From Actinomycetes bacterium (GTDB lineage Bacteria; Actinomycetota; Acidimicrobiia; Acidimicrobiales; Palsa-688), in the NCBI GenBank assembly GCA_021838445.1, contig JAKCDU010000004.1, forward strand, positions 1 to 64,000: a DNA stretch of 64,000 bases. The letters are read 5' to 3'. Made by a program: the position numbers and the translations under genes. Positions 16,807 to 25,132 of this stretch are shown piece by piece. Every line of letters begins with the position of its first letter. The stretch's first letter is position 1. The notes beneath the pieces are model-generated. The model ran no database searches and had not been told where the DNA came from. It worked only from the letters and a program-made list of their open reading frames with translations.

Positions 16807-18053
16807 ACCATTACCTCCGAGTAGCGAGGAAGAGCCAGGGACGGAGGCGGCCTCCGGCAGTCCCCTCCATGACGGTGGCTTTCTATCTCCCTTGCAAATA
16901 CCTGAATGCCACTACGGATCATACGGACTGCACCGTCAGGATGCTTGCATGCCCCACGCCCGTCGATCATCCACAGCCACCGGTCGATCTGGGCGTTCCA
17001 CTTGTTGGGGGCGCCGGCCGACAGCAGGCGACCGAGGCCGTCGGCCACCGTCGGCAGGCCCCGGGCGCACGGACCGCACTGCCCGGCGGACTGACCGGCC
17101 ATCCACGCAGCTATCATGGCCACTGCTTTCAGACCGCAGGTGTGGGGCCCGACCACGACCAGCGAACCGCAGCCCAGGCTGGCCCCGGCCGACCCGAGCC
17201 AGGCGGGATCGAGGCGGGCCGAGGTGGCCGCAGCGGGGCCGAGCCAGGTGCCGGCATACCCCCCGACGAGCACCCCCTGAACGGGCTGGTCGGCGCCGGC
17301 CGGGGCCAGCACGTCGACCAAGGGGGTGCCCATGGCCACCTCGTAGACTGAGGGGTGGCGCACGTCGCCGGTGACGGTGACGAGGGCGGTCCCGGGATGG
17401 GCGTCGGTGCCAAGAGCACCGAACCACGACGATCCGAACCGCCCGATCAGGGCCACGTGGGCGAGGGTCTCGGCGTTCTGGACCAGCGTCGGACGGCCGT
17501 CGACGCCCCGCTCGTAGGGGCGCCGACCGAACGAGGGCAGGGCCGGGTTCCCGTTGATCCAATTGACCAGGGCCGACTCCTCCCCGGTCACGTAGCCGGG
17601 GGGAGCGGCTTCGAGGCGGAACGGGACGGCGTCGAGCCCCCGCCCGGCCCGCTCCGAGATGGCCAACCCGCAGGCCCGCAGCGCCGCCGAGGCGCGGCGA
17701 TCGACGCAGACGATGACCTCCGAGGCCCCGAGGGCGCGGGCCGCCAGGGATGCCCCGTCGAGGACGAGGTGGGGGGCGTGGACCAGCAGCGTCTTGTCCT
17801 TGTTGCTCGCCGGCTCGCCCTCGGTGGCGTTGACCACCACCACGGGTCGGCCGCCGGCGGCGAGGGCCGCCCACTTGCGGGCCGTCGGGAACCCGGCGCC
17901 CCCCCGGCCGCCGAGGCGGCTGCGCCCGAGCTCGTCGAGCAGCTCCGGTCCCCGCCGGGGCGGGCCGCCCCACCGCGACAGGTGGGAGGCGAGGTCGGGA
18001 CGGGCGACGGTGGCCAACAGCCGGGGCAGCTGGCTGGCGTCGGGGGCGGTCAC
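16803..18053 (-). CDS. NuoF-like NADH-binding flavoprotein with altered Fe-S site
   Basis: A 416-residue relative of the 51-kDa subunit of complex I and of NAD-dependent hydrogenase/formate dehydrogenase diaphorases. FMN/NADH motifs are present (LGGRGGAGFPTARKW, NATEGEPASNKDK, YVTGEESALVNW), followed by an SLBB-type region and a C-terminal Fe-S helical domain. The cluster site reads SAGQCGPCARG...RGACKHPDG: the first of four canonical cysteines (ESCGxCxPC) is Ala, leaving three. The GTG start overlaps the ferric-reductase-like gene stop by 4 bp (GTGA). No other complex I subunits are nearby, so it is probably a stand-alone NAD(P)H:ferredoxin or NAD(P)H:membrane electron entry module (inference). 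Confidence 0.88.
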   Translation of the reverse strand: MTAPDASQLPRLLATVARPDLASHLSRWGGPPRRGPELLDELGRSRLGGRGGAGFPTARKWAALAAGGRPVVVVNATEGEPASNKDKTLLVHAPHLVLDGASLAARALGASEVIVCVDRRASAALRACGLAISERAGRGLDAVPFRLEAAPPGYVTGEESALVNWINGNPALPSFGRRPYERGVDGRPTLVQNAETLAHVALIGRFGSSWFGALGTDAHPGTALVTVTGDVRHPSVYEVAMGTPLVDVLAPAGADQPVQGVLVGGYAGTWLGPAAATSARLDPAWLGSAGASLGCGSLVVVGPHTCGLKAVAMIAAWMAGQSAGQCGPCARGLPTVADGLGRLLSAGAPNKWNAQIDRWLWMIDGRGACKHPDGAVRMIRSGIQVFAREIESHRHGGDCRRPPPSLALPRYSEVMV

Positions 18054-18760
18054 GGGTGGCTCCCCGTCGCGCCGACGGCGGGGATGGTAGACACCGGCGG
18101 CGTTCCCGCCCGGCGGGCCCAGCCGGCGCGCAGCGGCCCCTGCTCGGCCCAGACCGCCACGACCAGCAGCAGCACCGCGGCGGAAGCCGCGGCGGTGAGG
18201 CGGTACGAGCCGGGGGCCCGGGCCCAGCGGGTGGTGAGCCGCCAGGCGAGGGCGGCGACCACGAGCGCCGTGCAAACCAGGTAGAGCAGCTGCACCCAGC
18301 CGATCCGGGCGTCGGAGCCGGTGCCGAGGCCGTGGACGAGAGCCACCGGCCAGCAACCGTAGGCCAGCCAGTGCACGGCTCGCCACCCGCGGTGACCGAT
18401 GTACTGGCGGATCAGGCTGGTCACGATCAGGGTCACGAGCAGATCGAAGGCCAAGGCGCCGAGGCCCAGCCAGAACGGGCGGTAGCGGCCGATGAACGGC
18501 ACCACCGCGTCGACGAGGGCGATCGGAGCGAAGGGATCGGCGACGGCGGTGAGGATGTGCACGGCGAGCAGACCGACAGCCACCAGGGAGGCGTTGCGGT
18601 GCAGCCCGGAGATCACGAAGCGGGGCAGCCCGGGACGGGCGTAGCGCGCCAGTTGGGCCACGCCGAGAGCCACCGTGAGGCTGAGCAGGACCAGGCTGAC
18701 CAGCCCGAAACCCCTGGTCAGGTACCACAGCACCTTGGGGTTGGCGGCGCCTAGCAGCAT
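18050..18760 (-). CDS. Ferric-reductase-like transmembrane haem protein
   Basis: A 236-residue membrane protein with six predicted helices. Conserved His pairs (LHRNASLVAVGLLAVH, and IGHRGWRAVHWLAYGCWPVA then LVH) match the bis-haem ferric reductase/NOX transmembrane domain, and ADPF follows the first pair as in the family. No FAD/NAD domain is fused, so electrons must come from another protein, probably the NuoF-like protein or ferredoxin encoded downstream. I chose the ATG at 18760 (preceded by GCGAGG), which overlaps apbE by 10 bp; an ATG 21 bp further upstream is also in frame. Confidence 0.87.
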   Translation of the reverse strand: MLLGAANPKVLWYLTRGFGLVSLVLLSLTVALGVAQLARYARPGLPRFVISGLHRNASLVAVGLLAVHILTAVADPFAPIALVDAVVPFIGRYRPFWLGLGALAFDLLVTLIVTSLIRQYIGHRGWRAVHWLAYGCWPVALVHGLGTGSDARIGWVQLLYLVCTALVVAALAWRLTTRWARAPGSYRLTAAASAAVLLLVVAVWAEQGPLRAGWARRAGTPPVSTIPAVGATGSHP

Positions 18761-19689
18761 GTCGGAACCTCGCTCGGCCATCCGGCCACGGTGACCGGCG
18801 CACCACCCGGCGGCACCAGCCGGGCGGGCAGGCCGAGCCGCACCAGCCACCCCGGCGCGCCCTCTCCCATGACGATGGCGGCGCAGGAGGCGATGTTGGC
18901 GTCCAGGCAGGATGCTGCGGCCACGCTCACCAGCCGCCAGCGCTCTTCGGCGGGCAGGGAGGTGGCCGGGTCGATCAGGTGGTGGACGGATCGACCGCCG
19001 CGCCGCCAGCGGCGCACCGAGGTACTCGAGGTGGCCAGGCCCCCGTCGCGGATGGCCACCACCGGCCCGGGCCCGTCGAGAGGGGCAGCGTGGTCCTCGG
19101 TGATGCGGACCGGCCAGCCCGCGTCGGGGGCCGGTCCGGCCACGGCGATGTCCCCCCCGAGCCCGACCAGCACCCCGACCCCGGTCCGCTCGGCGATACG
19201 GCGCGCCGCCCGGTCCGCGCCCAGAGCCTTGGCCGTCGCCCCCAGGTCGAGATGGACCCCGACCGGCAGGGCGATGGTCGACTGGGCGGTGTCCACAGCG
19301 ACGCATCGCCAGCCCGGGACCGGGCGGACGGCGAACTCGACCGGCGGCCCGTCAGGGGCCAGGGCGGCGAAATCCCGGTCGTAGCCGGCCACCTCGAGGG
19401 CCCGGCCGACCGTCGGATCGACCCTCCCGTCGGTGAGCCGGGCGGCCCGCAGAGCCTGCTGTACCGCCTCGAGCAGGAGCCGCGACACCTGGACCGGTCG
19501 GCGCCCCGACGAGGCGTTGAGACGGTACAGCTCGCTGTCGTCGCGGAAGCGGCTGCAGGCCAGGTCCAGCTGGTCGATCTCGTCGAGCAGGACTTCGAGC
19601 GCCTCCGCCTCGGCCCCGGGGTCGGTGAGCACCAGAGCGGCCGTGGAGCCCAGCGCCGGGAAGGGTTCCACGGCGTGCAGAGAGGTCAC
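18751..19689 (-). CDS. apbE: FAD:protein FMN transferase (ApbE family)
   Basis: Attaches FMN covalently to Ser/Thr of exported flavoproteins using FAD and Mg2+. The 312-residue product shows CSRFRDDSELYRLNAS, the FAD-binding HLDLGATAKALGADRA, GGDIAVAG and HHLIDPATSLPA. No lipobox or signal peptide is visible, so it may be cytoplasmic, unlike many ApbE lipoproteins. The expected FMN-binding-domain substrate is not encoded in this window; the preceding small gene product lacks the D-x-S/T-G-A-S/T acceptor motif. It is in an operon with the ferric-reductase-like protein. Confidence 0.92.
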   Translation of the reverse strand: MTSLHAVEPFPALGSTAALVLTDPGAEAEALEVLLDEIDQLDLACSRFRDDSELYRLNASSGRRPVQVSRLLLEAVQQALRAARLTDGRVDPTVGRALEVAGYDRDFAALAPDGPPVEFAVRPVPGWRCVAVDTAQSTIALPVGVHLDLGATAKALGADRAARRIAERTGVGVLVGLGGDIAVAGPAPDAGWPVRITEDHAAPLDGPGPVVAIRDGGLATSSTSVRRWRRGGRSVHHLIDPATSLPAEERWRLVSVAAASCLDANIASCAAIVMGEGAPGWLVRLGLPARLVPPGGAPVTVAGWPSEVPTCC

Positions 19690-19985
19690 GACCCTCCGGA
19701 GCTGACGACCGGGGGGTTGTAGACCGGCTGCGGGGGTGCCGTAGGGGGGGTGAGGGTCTGGGGTGCCTGGTAGGTGGCCGAGCCGCCGTCGCCGGCCGCC
19801 GTCGCCGGCGCAGCGGTGGTCGGCGTGGCGCTCGTAGCCGGCGACGCCGCCGCCGAGTGCCCCGGAAAGGCCTTGGCCACCCCCACCGAGAACACCCCGG
19901 CCGAGACGAAGGCGCCGGCGGCGAGGAGCCGGGTGCTGGTGGACAGGCGGAGGAGGCCGTCGTCGCGAACCCGCTCCCGCCTCAT
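19686..19985 (-). CDS. Small membrane-anchored Pro/Thr/Ala-rich protein
   Basis: A 99-residue protein with a basic N-terminus (MRRERVRDDG), one hydrophobic segment (LLAAGAFVSAGVFSVGVAKA) and an external low-complexity tail rich in Ala, Thr, Pro and Ser, ending VYNPPVVSSGGS. It overlaps apbE by 4 bp. In comparable operons this position can hold an FMN-binding protein, but no FMN-binding domain or acceptor motif is present. It could be a remnant or a tether; function unknown. Confidence 0.7.
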   Translation of the reverse strand: MRRERVRDDGLLRLSTSTRLLAAGAFVSAGVFSVGVAKAFPGHSAAASPATSATPTTAAPATAAGDGGSATYQAPQTLTPPTAPPQPVYNPPVVSSGGS

Positions 19986-20075
19986 CGCTTCAGCTTCGTG
20001 GACATCGATTCCCAGTGTGGGACGGTCGAGCCCAGAAAAGGATTAGAGGTAGGTAAAGATTCGATCAAGGAAGCC

Positions 20076-20759
20076 TCAGTGTCCGATGAAAGCCGGCAGG
20101 TTGGCCAGGTAGTGAGTGGTGGCGCTCCGCATGGAGAGACCTAGGACCACGCCGACAGCCAGGCTGCTGACGAGCAGCCACTGCCGGGCCGACGCCCCTC
20201 TCACCTGGGAGCGGGTGCGGCGGGCCAGGTCGAGCGGGGCCAGGTGTGCGGTCTCGACGATGTGGCCGAGCACGTGTACGGCCATGGCGCCGAACCAGAG
20301 CACGAAACTGGCCCGGTGCAGAGTCAGCAGGTTCCCGCCGAGGGCCTTGGGGTAGAGGACCGCCCCGACCCCGGAGGCGAACAGGACGACGGTGAGCACC
20401 ACCACCACCGGTCCGAGGAGACGCAGGAGGGCGGGAGGAGGACCTTTGCGGCGGTAGGCGGGAGCCCCGCTGTAGTAGCGGACGAACCGCCAGGTCGTCG
20501 AGGCCATCTTCAGCGCCACGGGAGGGATCAGCAGCATGCCTATGAACACGTGCAGCTGCAGGTGCTGGCGGATCCCGAGGATGGTGAGGCCCTCGGCCAA
20601 CAGCAGCACGAGGAGGACCATGGCGGTGGCACCGGTGAGGCGCGAGTTGGACTCCACCCCGGAGTCGCCCCGACGCCGGCGCTGCACCTGCGGGCGCTGG
20701 CCTACCGGCTGGCGCTGCGCGTACTCGAACCGGGGCCACCCGGAGTCGTCGACGACCAC
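20076..20759 (-). CDS. b-type cytochrome-like membrane protein
   Basis: About 227 residues with an N-terminal basic cytoplasmic stretch and four main hydrophobic helices. Histidines lie near helix ends in a pattern fit for haem b (LQLHVFIGMLLIPP, TLHRASFVLWFGAMAVHVLG then H), resembling cytochrome b561/PepSY-like or DUF4405-like membrane cytochromes. It lies between a two-component system and the ApbE/ferric-reductase genes. The GTG at 20759 is chosen because TACCTT (20767-20772) lies 7 nt before it, as for a leaderless message; a TTG three codons upstream is the alternative. Confidence 0.72.
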   Translation of the reverse strand: MVVDDSGWPRFEYAQRQPVGQRPQVQRRRRGDSGVESNSRLTGATAMVLLVLLLAEGLTILGIRQHLQLHVFIGMLLIPPVALKMASTTWRFVRYYSGAPAYRRKGPPPALLRLLGPVVVVLTVVLFASGVGAVLYPKALGGNLLTLHRASFVLWFGAMAVHVLGHIVETAHLAPLDLARRTRSQVRGASARQWLLVSSLAVGVVLGLSMRSATTHYLANLPAFIGH

Positions 20760-20766
20760 ACTCCGC

Positions 20767-20772
20767 AAGGTA
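20767..20772 (-). promoter_or_regulatory. Possible -10 box of the cytochrome gene
   Basis: TACCTT on the minus strand, 7 nt before the GTG at 20759, in the 55-bp gap after the histidine kinase gene. It suggests the cytochrome/ApbE block has a start of its own in addition to any read-through from the two-component system. Confidence 0.4.
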
Positions 20773-20823
20773 GAGGCCCGATCCCGCCTCCTATGGGCAG
20801 CCGGGCCAAGCTTTGCCGAACCT

Positions 20824-22224
20824 TTACCTGTGCAGCGACCGTGAGCCCGGGCGGGGGGAGGGGGGCAGCGACACGACGGCGTCGAGGCCGCCGCTCGGGA
20901 CGGGTCGGAGGCTCACCTCCAGCCCGTTGCGGTGGGCCAGCTCGGCGACTATGGCCAGGCCGAGCCCGCTGTGACCCGAAGGCCGGGCGGACCCCTGCCA
21001 GAAGCGGTCGAACGCCCGGTGACGGTCCTCCTCCGACATCCCCGGGCCTTCGTCGCTCACGTGGACCTCGGCGCCGCCGGCGGGGCCGGACTGGAGGATC
21101 ATGCGGATAGTGGTCGACGCCGGGCTGATCTCCACGGCGTTGGCCAGCAGATTGTCCAGGATCTGCTCCAGGTCCCCGGGGTTCAGGGGGCAGCGGTAAT
21201 CGTCGGGCAGGCTGCTGCGACATTCGAGCACCACGCCCTTCTCGGCGGTCAGCGGCGCCCACGCCACGCAGCGTTCGTCGAGTACCGAAGCCACGTCGAT
21301 GTCGGCTCGGGAGACGATCTCGTGACCGGCCCGGCCGAGCGTGAGCAGCCCGTCCACCAGCCGCGACAGCCGCTGGACCTCCCGCCCGACGGCGGCGATG
21401 GAATCCTGGCTGGCGACATCGGCGGTCGCTTCGAGATTCTCCAGTCGCAGCCGCAGGGCGGTCAGCGGCGATCTGAGCTGGTGGGAGGCGTCGGCCACGA
21501 AGCGACGCTGGCCCTCGATCAGCCCGTCGAGCCGCCCCGCCATGTGGTTGAACTGGCGGGCCAGGGAGCGGATCTCGTCGGGTCCGACCTGCTCGCTGGC
21601 CCGCAGCCCGAGCTCACCGCGACCGAAGCGGTCGACGGTGGTCTCCAGCCGGGCCAGCGGACGGGCCAGGGAGCGGGCCAGCACGACACCGGCCAGGCCG
21701 GCGATCACGATGGCGCCGAGGGCGAACAGGCCGAGGGCCAGCCAGATCTCGTGGATCCGCCGTTCGGTCAGCTCGGCCGGGGCGGCGAGGACGACGGCCG
21801 CCACGGTCTGGCCGTTCTCCACGATGGGCACCGCGGTCACCGCGAAGGCGTCCCCCTCGTCCTCGCTGAACACCGCGACGGTCTGGCCGGCGAGGGCCCG
21901 GGCCATGAGGCCGCCCCACTCGTTTCGCACCTCGTCGTGGGCCTCGGTGCTCGACGAGGCCAGGACCGCTCCCGACACCGACTCGAGCACGACCTCGCCA
22001 CCGGTGCGGCTGCCGTAGCCGGCCACGGTGGAGCTCAGCCGGCTCCGGTGGGCGGGGCCGAGCGAGTCGTTCACCAAGGCGACGAGCCCCGCCCCCTCCT
22101 TCTCGACCTGGTTGGTGGCGAGCTGCCTCTCGAACCGCTGCGCCAGAGTGGCGAGCGGGGCCTCGAGGACGAGCAGGATGAGCACCGCCAGACCGAGGTA
22201 GGAGATGAGGAGCCGGCGGGTCAA
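20824..22224 (-). CDS. Membrane sensor histidine kinase (OmpR-system type)
   Basis: A 466-residue kinase. Helix 1 (about 4-27), an extracellular sensor of about 130 residues, helix 2 (about 157-182), HAMP, then the phospho-acceptor motif FVADASHQLRSPLTALRLRL, N-box LEQILDNLLANAVE, G1 VSDEGPGMS and G2 GHSGLGLAIVAELA. No known ligand-binding fold was recognised in the sensor. It overlaps the response-regulator gene by 4 bp and precedes the cytochrome/ApbE/ferric-reductase block by 55 bp, so redox or metal sensing is plausible (inference). Confidence 0.93.
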   Translation of the reverse strand: MTRRLLISYLGLAVLILLVLEAPLATLAQRFERQLATNQVEKEGAGLVALVNDSLGPAHRSRLSSTVAGYGSRTGGEVVLESVSGAVLASSSTEAHDEVRNEWGGLMARALAGQTVAVFSEDEGDAFAVTAVPIVENGQTVAAVVLAAPAELTERRIHEIWLALGLFALGAIVIAGLAGVVLARSLARPLARLETTVDRFGRGELGLRASEQVGPDEIRSLARQFNHMAGRLDGLIEGQRRFVADASHQLRSPLTALRLRLENLEATADVASQDSIAAVGREVQRLSRLVDGLLTLGRAGHEIVSRADIDVASVLDERCVAWAPLTAEKGVVLECRSSLPDDYRCPLNPGDLEQILDNLLANAVEISPASTTIRMILQSGPAGGAEVHVSDEGPGMSEEDRHRAFDRFWQGSARPSGHSGLGLAIVAELAHRNGLEVSLRPVPSGGLDAVVSLPPSPRPGSRSLHR

Positions 22225-22889
22225 GCGTTACCGACCAGGGCCCCGCCCAGGCGCAGGCCGACCTTGCGCACGGTCTCGATCCAGTCCGGATTGCCGAGCT
22301 TCTTGCGCAGCGACGCCACGTGCACGTCGACGGTCTTGGTCGGCCCGTACCAGTGGGGATCCCAGACCTCCTCGAGGATCGTCTGGCGGTCGACGACCGC
22401 ACCGGGGTCGGAGGCCAGCAGAGCCAGCAGCTCGTACTCCTTGGGGGACAGGGTCACCTCCGCCCCGTCCACGAGGACCTTGCGGGTCCGGCGGTCGATC
22501 TGGAGAGGACCGAGGTCCTGTACCAGGTCACCGGCCGGCTCGGGCATGCGGCGCATGACCGCCCGGATGCGGGCGACCAGCTCACGAAAGCCGAAAGGCT
22601 TGACTATGTAGTCGTCGGCGCCCAGCTCCAGACCCAACACTTTGTCCCCCTCGTCGGCTCTGGCCGTGACCACCAGGATGGGCACCGCCGAGCGGGAGCG
22701 GATCTGCTGGCAGACGGCGTAGCCGTCCATGTCGGGCAGCCCCAGGTCGAGGATCACCAGGTCGGGGTCGTGCCCCGACAACGCCTCCCGGCCGGTGGCG
22801 ACCCGGGCGACGCTGAATCCCTCCCGGGCCAGCCCCTCGACGAGGGGTTCGGCTATGGAGTCGTCGTCTTCGACCACCAGCACCTGCAC
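22221..22889 (-). CDS. OmpR/PhoB-family response regulator
   Basis: A 222-residue regulator: receiver domain about 1-118 with acidic pocket VVEDDDS, phospho-acceptor Asp in LVILDLGLPDMDGYAV and Lys in DYIVKPFGF; winged-helix domain about 125-220 (LSPKEYELLALLASDPGAVV, VDVHVASLRKKLG). The GTG start is followed directly by the first strand of the receiver. It is the partner of the kinase gene overlapping its 3' end. Likely targets are its own operon and the downstream redox genes (inference). Confidence 0.93.
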   Translation of the reverse strand: MQVLVVEDDDSIAEPLVEGLAREGFSVARVATGREALSGHDPDLVILDLGLPDMDGYAVCQQIRSRSAVPILVVTARADEGDKVLGLELGADDYIVKPFGFRELVARIRAVMRRMPEPAGDLVQDLGPLQIDRRTRKVLVDGAEVTLSPKEYELLALLASDPGAVVDRQTILEEVWDPHWYGPTKTVDVHVASLRKKLGNPDWIETVRKVGLRLGGALVGNA

Positions 22890-22937
22890 CCCGAAAGGAT
22901 GGCATCACCGGGCCTCCGACCGGTACCACGGCGGGGC

Positions 22938-25070
22938 CTAGAGGGCCAGGACGGCCTCCGTGGCGCTCTGGATAGCCCCCTCGATGTAGCCGACCCGCTC
23001 GCAGTCACCTATGGCCACGACCCGCATCCCGGCGCCCTGCAGGGCTTGGGCCAGGCTCGGGTCGGGCCGCACCCCCGACGCCACCACGACGTGGTCGGCG
23101 CCCACCGTGTGCTCCTCGCCGTCGCGCTCGAAGCGGACCCGGTCGAGGGTGATCTCCACCGCCCGGGCCCGACGCTCGATCACCACCCCGTGGCGCCGAG
23201 CCTCGTGGACGGCCCGGAAGCGGCGGGGCATGGCCATCTCGGCCCCCACGTAGGAGCTCTCCTCGAGCACCGTCACCTGACGGCCCCGCTCGGCGAGGAA
23301 CTCGGCCAGCTCGAGGCCCACCAACCCGCCGCCGATCACCACCACCCGCCGGCCGAGGGGCAGCCACCGCCGGGACAGTCGGCGGAGGCGGCCCACGTCG
23401 TCGAGCAGGCCCAGCCGTCGACCGGCGGCCAGGACCAGTCTCTGGTGGGGCGGCAGCGGGGGGCGGCGGCCCCGGCCGGTGAGCAGGGCCCGCAGGTCGT
23501 CCCCGGAGAACACGTGGGCCTGATCGGCGCCGGGCAGCGCCGGACGGTCGCGGCGGGCGCCCGTGGCCACCAGCACCACGTCGGGGCGCTCGGCGCCGAT
23601 CTCCTCCAGGCCCGCCGCCCGACCGAGGCGGATGTCCACCCCCGCCTCGTGCACCGCGGCCGACAGGTAGCGGACCAGCTCGGCGTTGTTCGGGGTGGTG
23701 AGGGACGAGAACCAAGCCGTTCCCCCCAGGCGGTCCTTCTCGAACAGGACCACGCGGTGGCCGGCGGTGGCCGCCAACCGGGCCGCCTCGAGGCCGGCCG
23801 GGCCGCCCCCGACGACCACGACGCGCTGGGGCAGAGCGGGCCGCGCCGGCTGACGGGGCCGGTCGTAGTGACCCAGCCGGGCGTTGACCGCGCAGACCGG
23901 GGTGGCGTCCCAGAAGTTGCGGGCCACGCACACGAAGCAGCTGATGCAGGTCCGGACGAGATCGGGCCGTCCGGCGGCCAGTTTGGCGGGTATGTCGGGG
24001 TCGGCGAGGAGCTGGCGGCCCATGGCCACGAACTGGCAGGTGTCACCGGCGGCCAGGAGCGCTTCGGCCCGGTCGGGGGAGAGGCGGCCGACGGCGATGA
24101 CCGGGACCGAGACGGCCCGGTTCACCGCCCGCGCCAGGTGGACGTACTGACCTTCGGTCCACGGCAGTGGACCGTCGGTGAACCCCACGCTCAGCGAGTC
24201 GGCCGTGGAGGCGCTCACGTGCAGCGCGTCGGCCCCGGCCTGCTCGGCCATCCGGGCGTAGCGACATGCCAGTTCGGGGCCGATCCCTTGACCGCCGTGG
24301 CCGTACTCCGCCCCGTCGAGGCGGACCGTGACGGCGAAACCGGGGCCACAGCGTTGCCGGACGGCTTCCACGACCCGTTCCAGCAGGCGGGCCCGGTTGG
24401 CGTCGGAGCCGCCGTAGTGATCGTCGCGGTGGTTGTAGAGGGGTGAGAGGAACGACGAGATGAGATAGCCGTGCCCGGCGTGGATCTCGACCCCGTCGAG
24501 GCCGGCCCGCTGCACTCGGGCGGCAGCCGCGGCGAAAGCCTCCACCGCCGCATCGAGGTCGTCGACGGTGGCCTCCCGCTGGGTCGGCCGACGAGAGCCG
24601 TTGGCCTTCATGAGAAGCAACAGCTCGTCAGGGGTGATGTTCTCCAGGTCGGTCACCGAGTCCGGCAGGGGCACGGAGGGGACGAGCTGGTCCCTACCCT
24701 CCATGGAATCCACTCGCGCCACCTTCCCGTGGTGGCACATCTGCACGATCATCGCCGCCCCGTGCTCGTGTACGACCTCGGCCAGGCGGCTCAGGCCGGG
24801 GATGCACGAGTCCTCGGAGAGGGCCGGCTGGTGGCGGGAGGTGGCCCCCACCGGGTAGGAGACGGCCGAAGTCTCGAGGATGAGCAGGCCGACCCCGCCG
24901 GCCGCCCGGTCGCGGTAGTGCTCGACCACCGCCTCGGTGATCAGACCATCGCCGGTGCAAGCGTTCTGGTCCATGGCCGGCATCACGATCCGGTTCTTCA
25001 ACTCCATCGGACCGATCCGGCCCGGACCGAGCAGGTGGCGGTGCTTGCCGGTCAGCGCGTCGGCGGCCAT
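22938..25070 (-). CDS. Old-yellow-enzyme reductase with FAD/NAD domain (2,4-dienoyl-CoA reductase type)
   Basis: A 710-residue flavo-iron-sulfur enzyme. An N-terminal FMN TIM barrel (LLGPGRIGPMELKNRIVMPA, GLDGVEIHAGHGYLISSFLS, catalytic region VRLDGAEYG, FVAMGRQLLADPDIPAKL) is followed by the [4Fe-4S] motif CISCFVCVARNFWDATPVC (C-x2-C-x2-C-x11-C) and a C-terminal FAD/NAD(P)H domain with two GxGxxG loops (VVVVGGGPAGLEAAR, VVVIGGGLVGLELAEFLAE). The family includes FadH, trimethylamine dehydrogenase and bile-acid BaiCD enzymes; the substrate is uncertain. TACCTT at 25079-25084 lies 8 nt before the ATG, fitting a leaderless start. Confidence 0.93.
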   Translation of the reverse strand: MAADALTGKHRHLLGPGRIGPMELKNRIVMPAMDQNACTGDGLITEAVVEHYRDRAAGGVGLLILETSAVSYPVGATSRHQPALSEDSCIPGLSRLAEVVHEHGAAMIVQMCHHGKVARVDSMEGRDQLVPSVPLPDSVTDLENITPDELLLLMKANGSRRPTQREATVDDLDAAVEAFAAAAARVQRAGLDGVEIHAGHGYLISSFLSPLYNHRDDHYGGSDANRARLLERVVEAVRQRCGPGFAVTVRLDGAEYGHGGQGIGPELACRYARMAEQAGADALHVSASTADSLSVGFTDGPLPWTEGQYVHLARAVNRAVSVPVIAVGRLSPDRAEALLAAGDTCQFVAMGRQLLADPDIPAKLAAGRPDLVRTCISCFVCVARNFWDATPVCAVNARLGHYDRPRQPARPALPQRVVVVGGGPAGLEAARLAATAGHRVVLFEKDRLGGTAWFSSLTTPNNAELVRYLSAAVHEAGVDIRLGRAAGLEEIGAERPDVVLVATGARRDRPALPGADQAHVFSGDDLRALLTGRGRRPPLPPHQRLVLAAGRRLGLLDDVGRLRRLSRRWLPLGRRVVVIGGGLVGLELAEFLAERGRQVTVLEESSYVGAEMAMPRRFRAVHEARRHGVVIERRARAVEITLDRVRFERDGEEHTVGADHVVVASGVRPDPSLAQALQGAGMRVVAIGDCERVGYIEGAIQSATEAVLAL

Positions 25071-25113
25071 GCGGTGGAAAGGTAGACCGACGGGCGCTCA
25101 GCCCGGGGCTCGC

Positions 25114-25132
25114 CGTCCCGGCCGCCGGGACG
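25114..25132 (-). terminator. Strong 9-bp hairpin directly after pilT
   Basis: CGTCCCGGC-C-GCCGGGACG, perfectly paired, starts at the base after the pilT stop codon on the minus strand. Effective loop is small (3-5 nt after opening the inner pairs). There is no U-run; it is a likely intrinsic-like terminator or 3'-end stabiliser. Confidence 0.6.

Noticed and set aside
16803-18760. Part of a respiratory complex I operon
   Set aside because: Only a NuoF-like gene is present; NuoE, NuoG and all membrane subunits are missing, and the cluster motif has lost a Cys.
22320-24446. 708-codon open frame on the plus strand
   Set aside because: It is antisense to the response regulator and old-yellow-enzyme genes, rich in Gly, Arg, His and Pro, with no domain. 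Long antisense frames are expected at this GC content. The same applies to the plus-strand frames at 57765-60491, 41819-43816 and 2093-3121.
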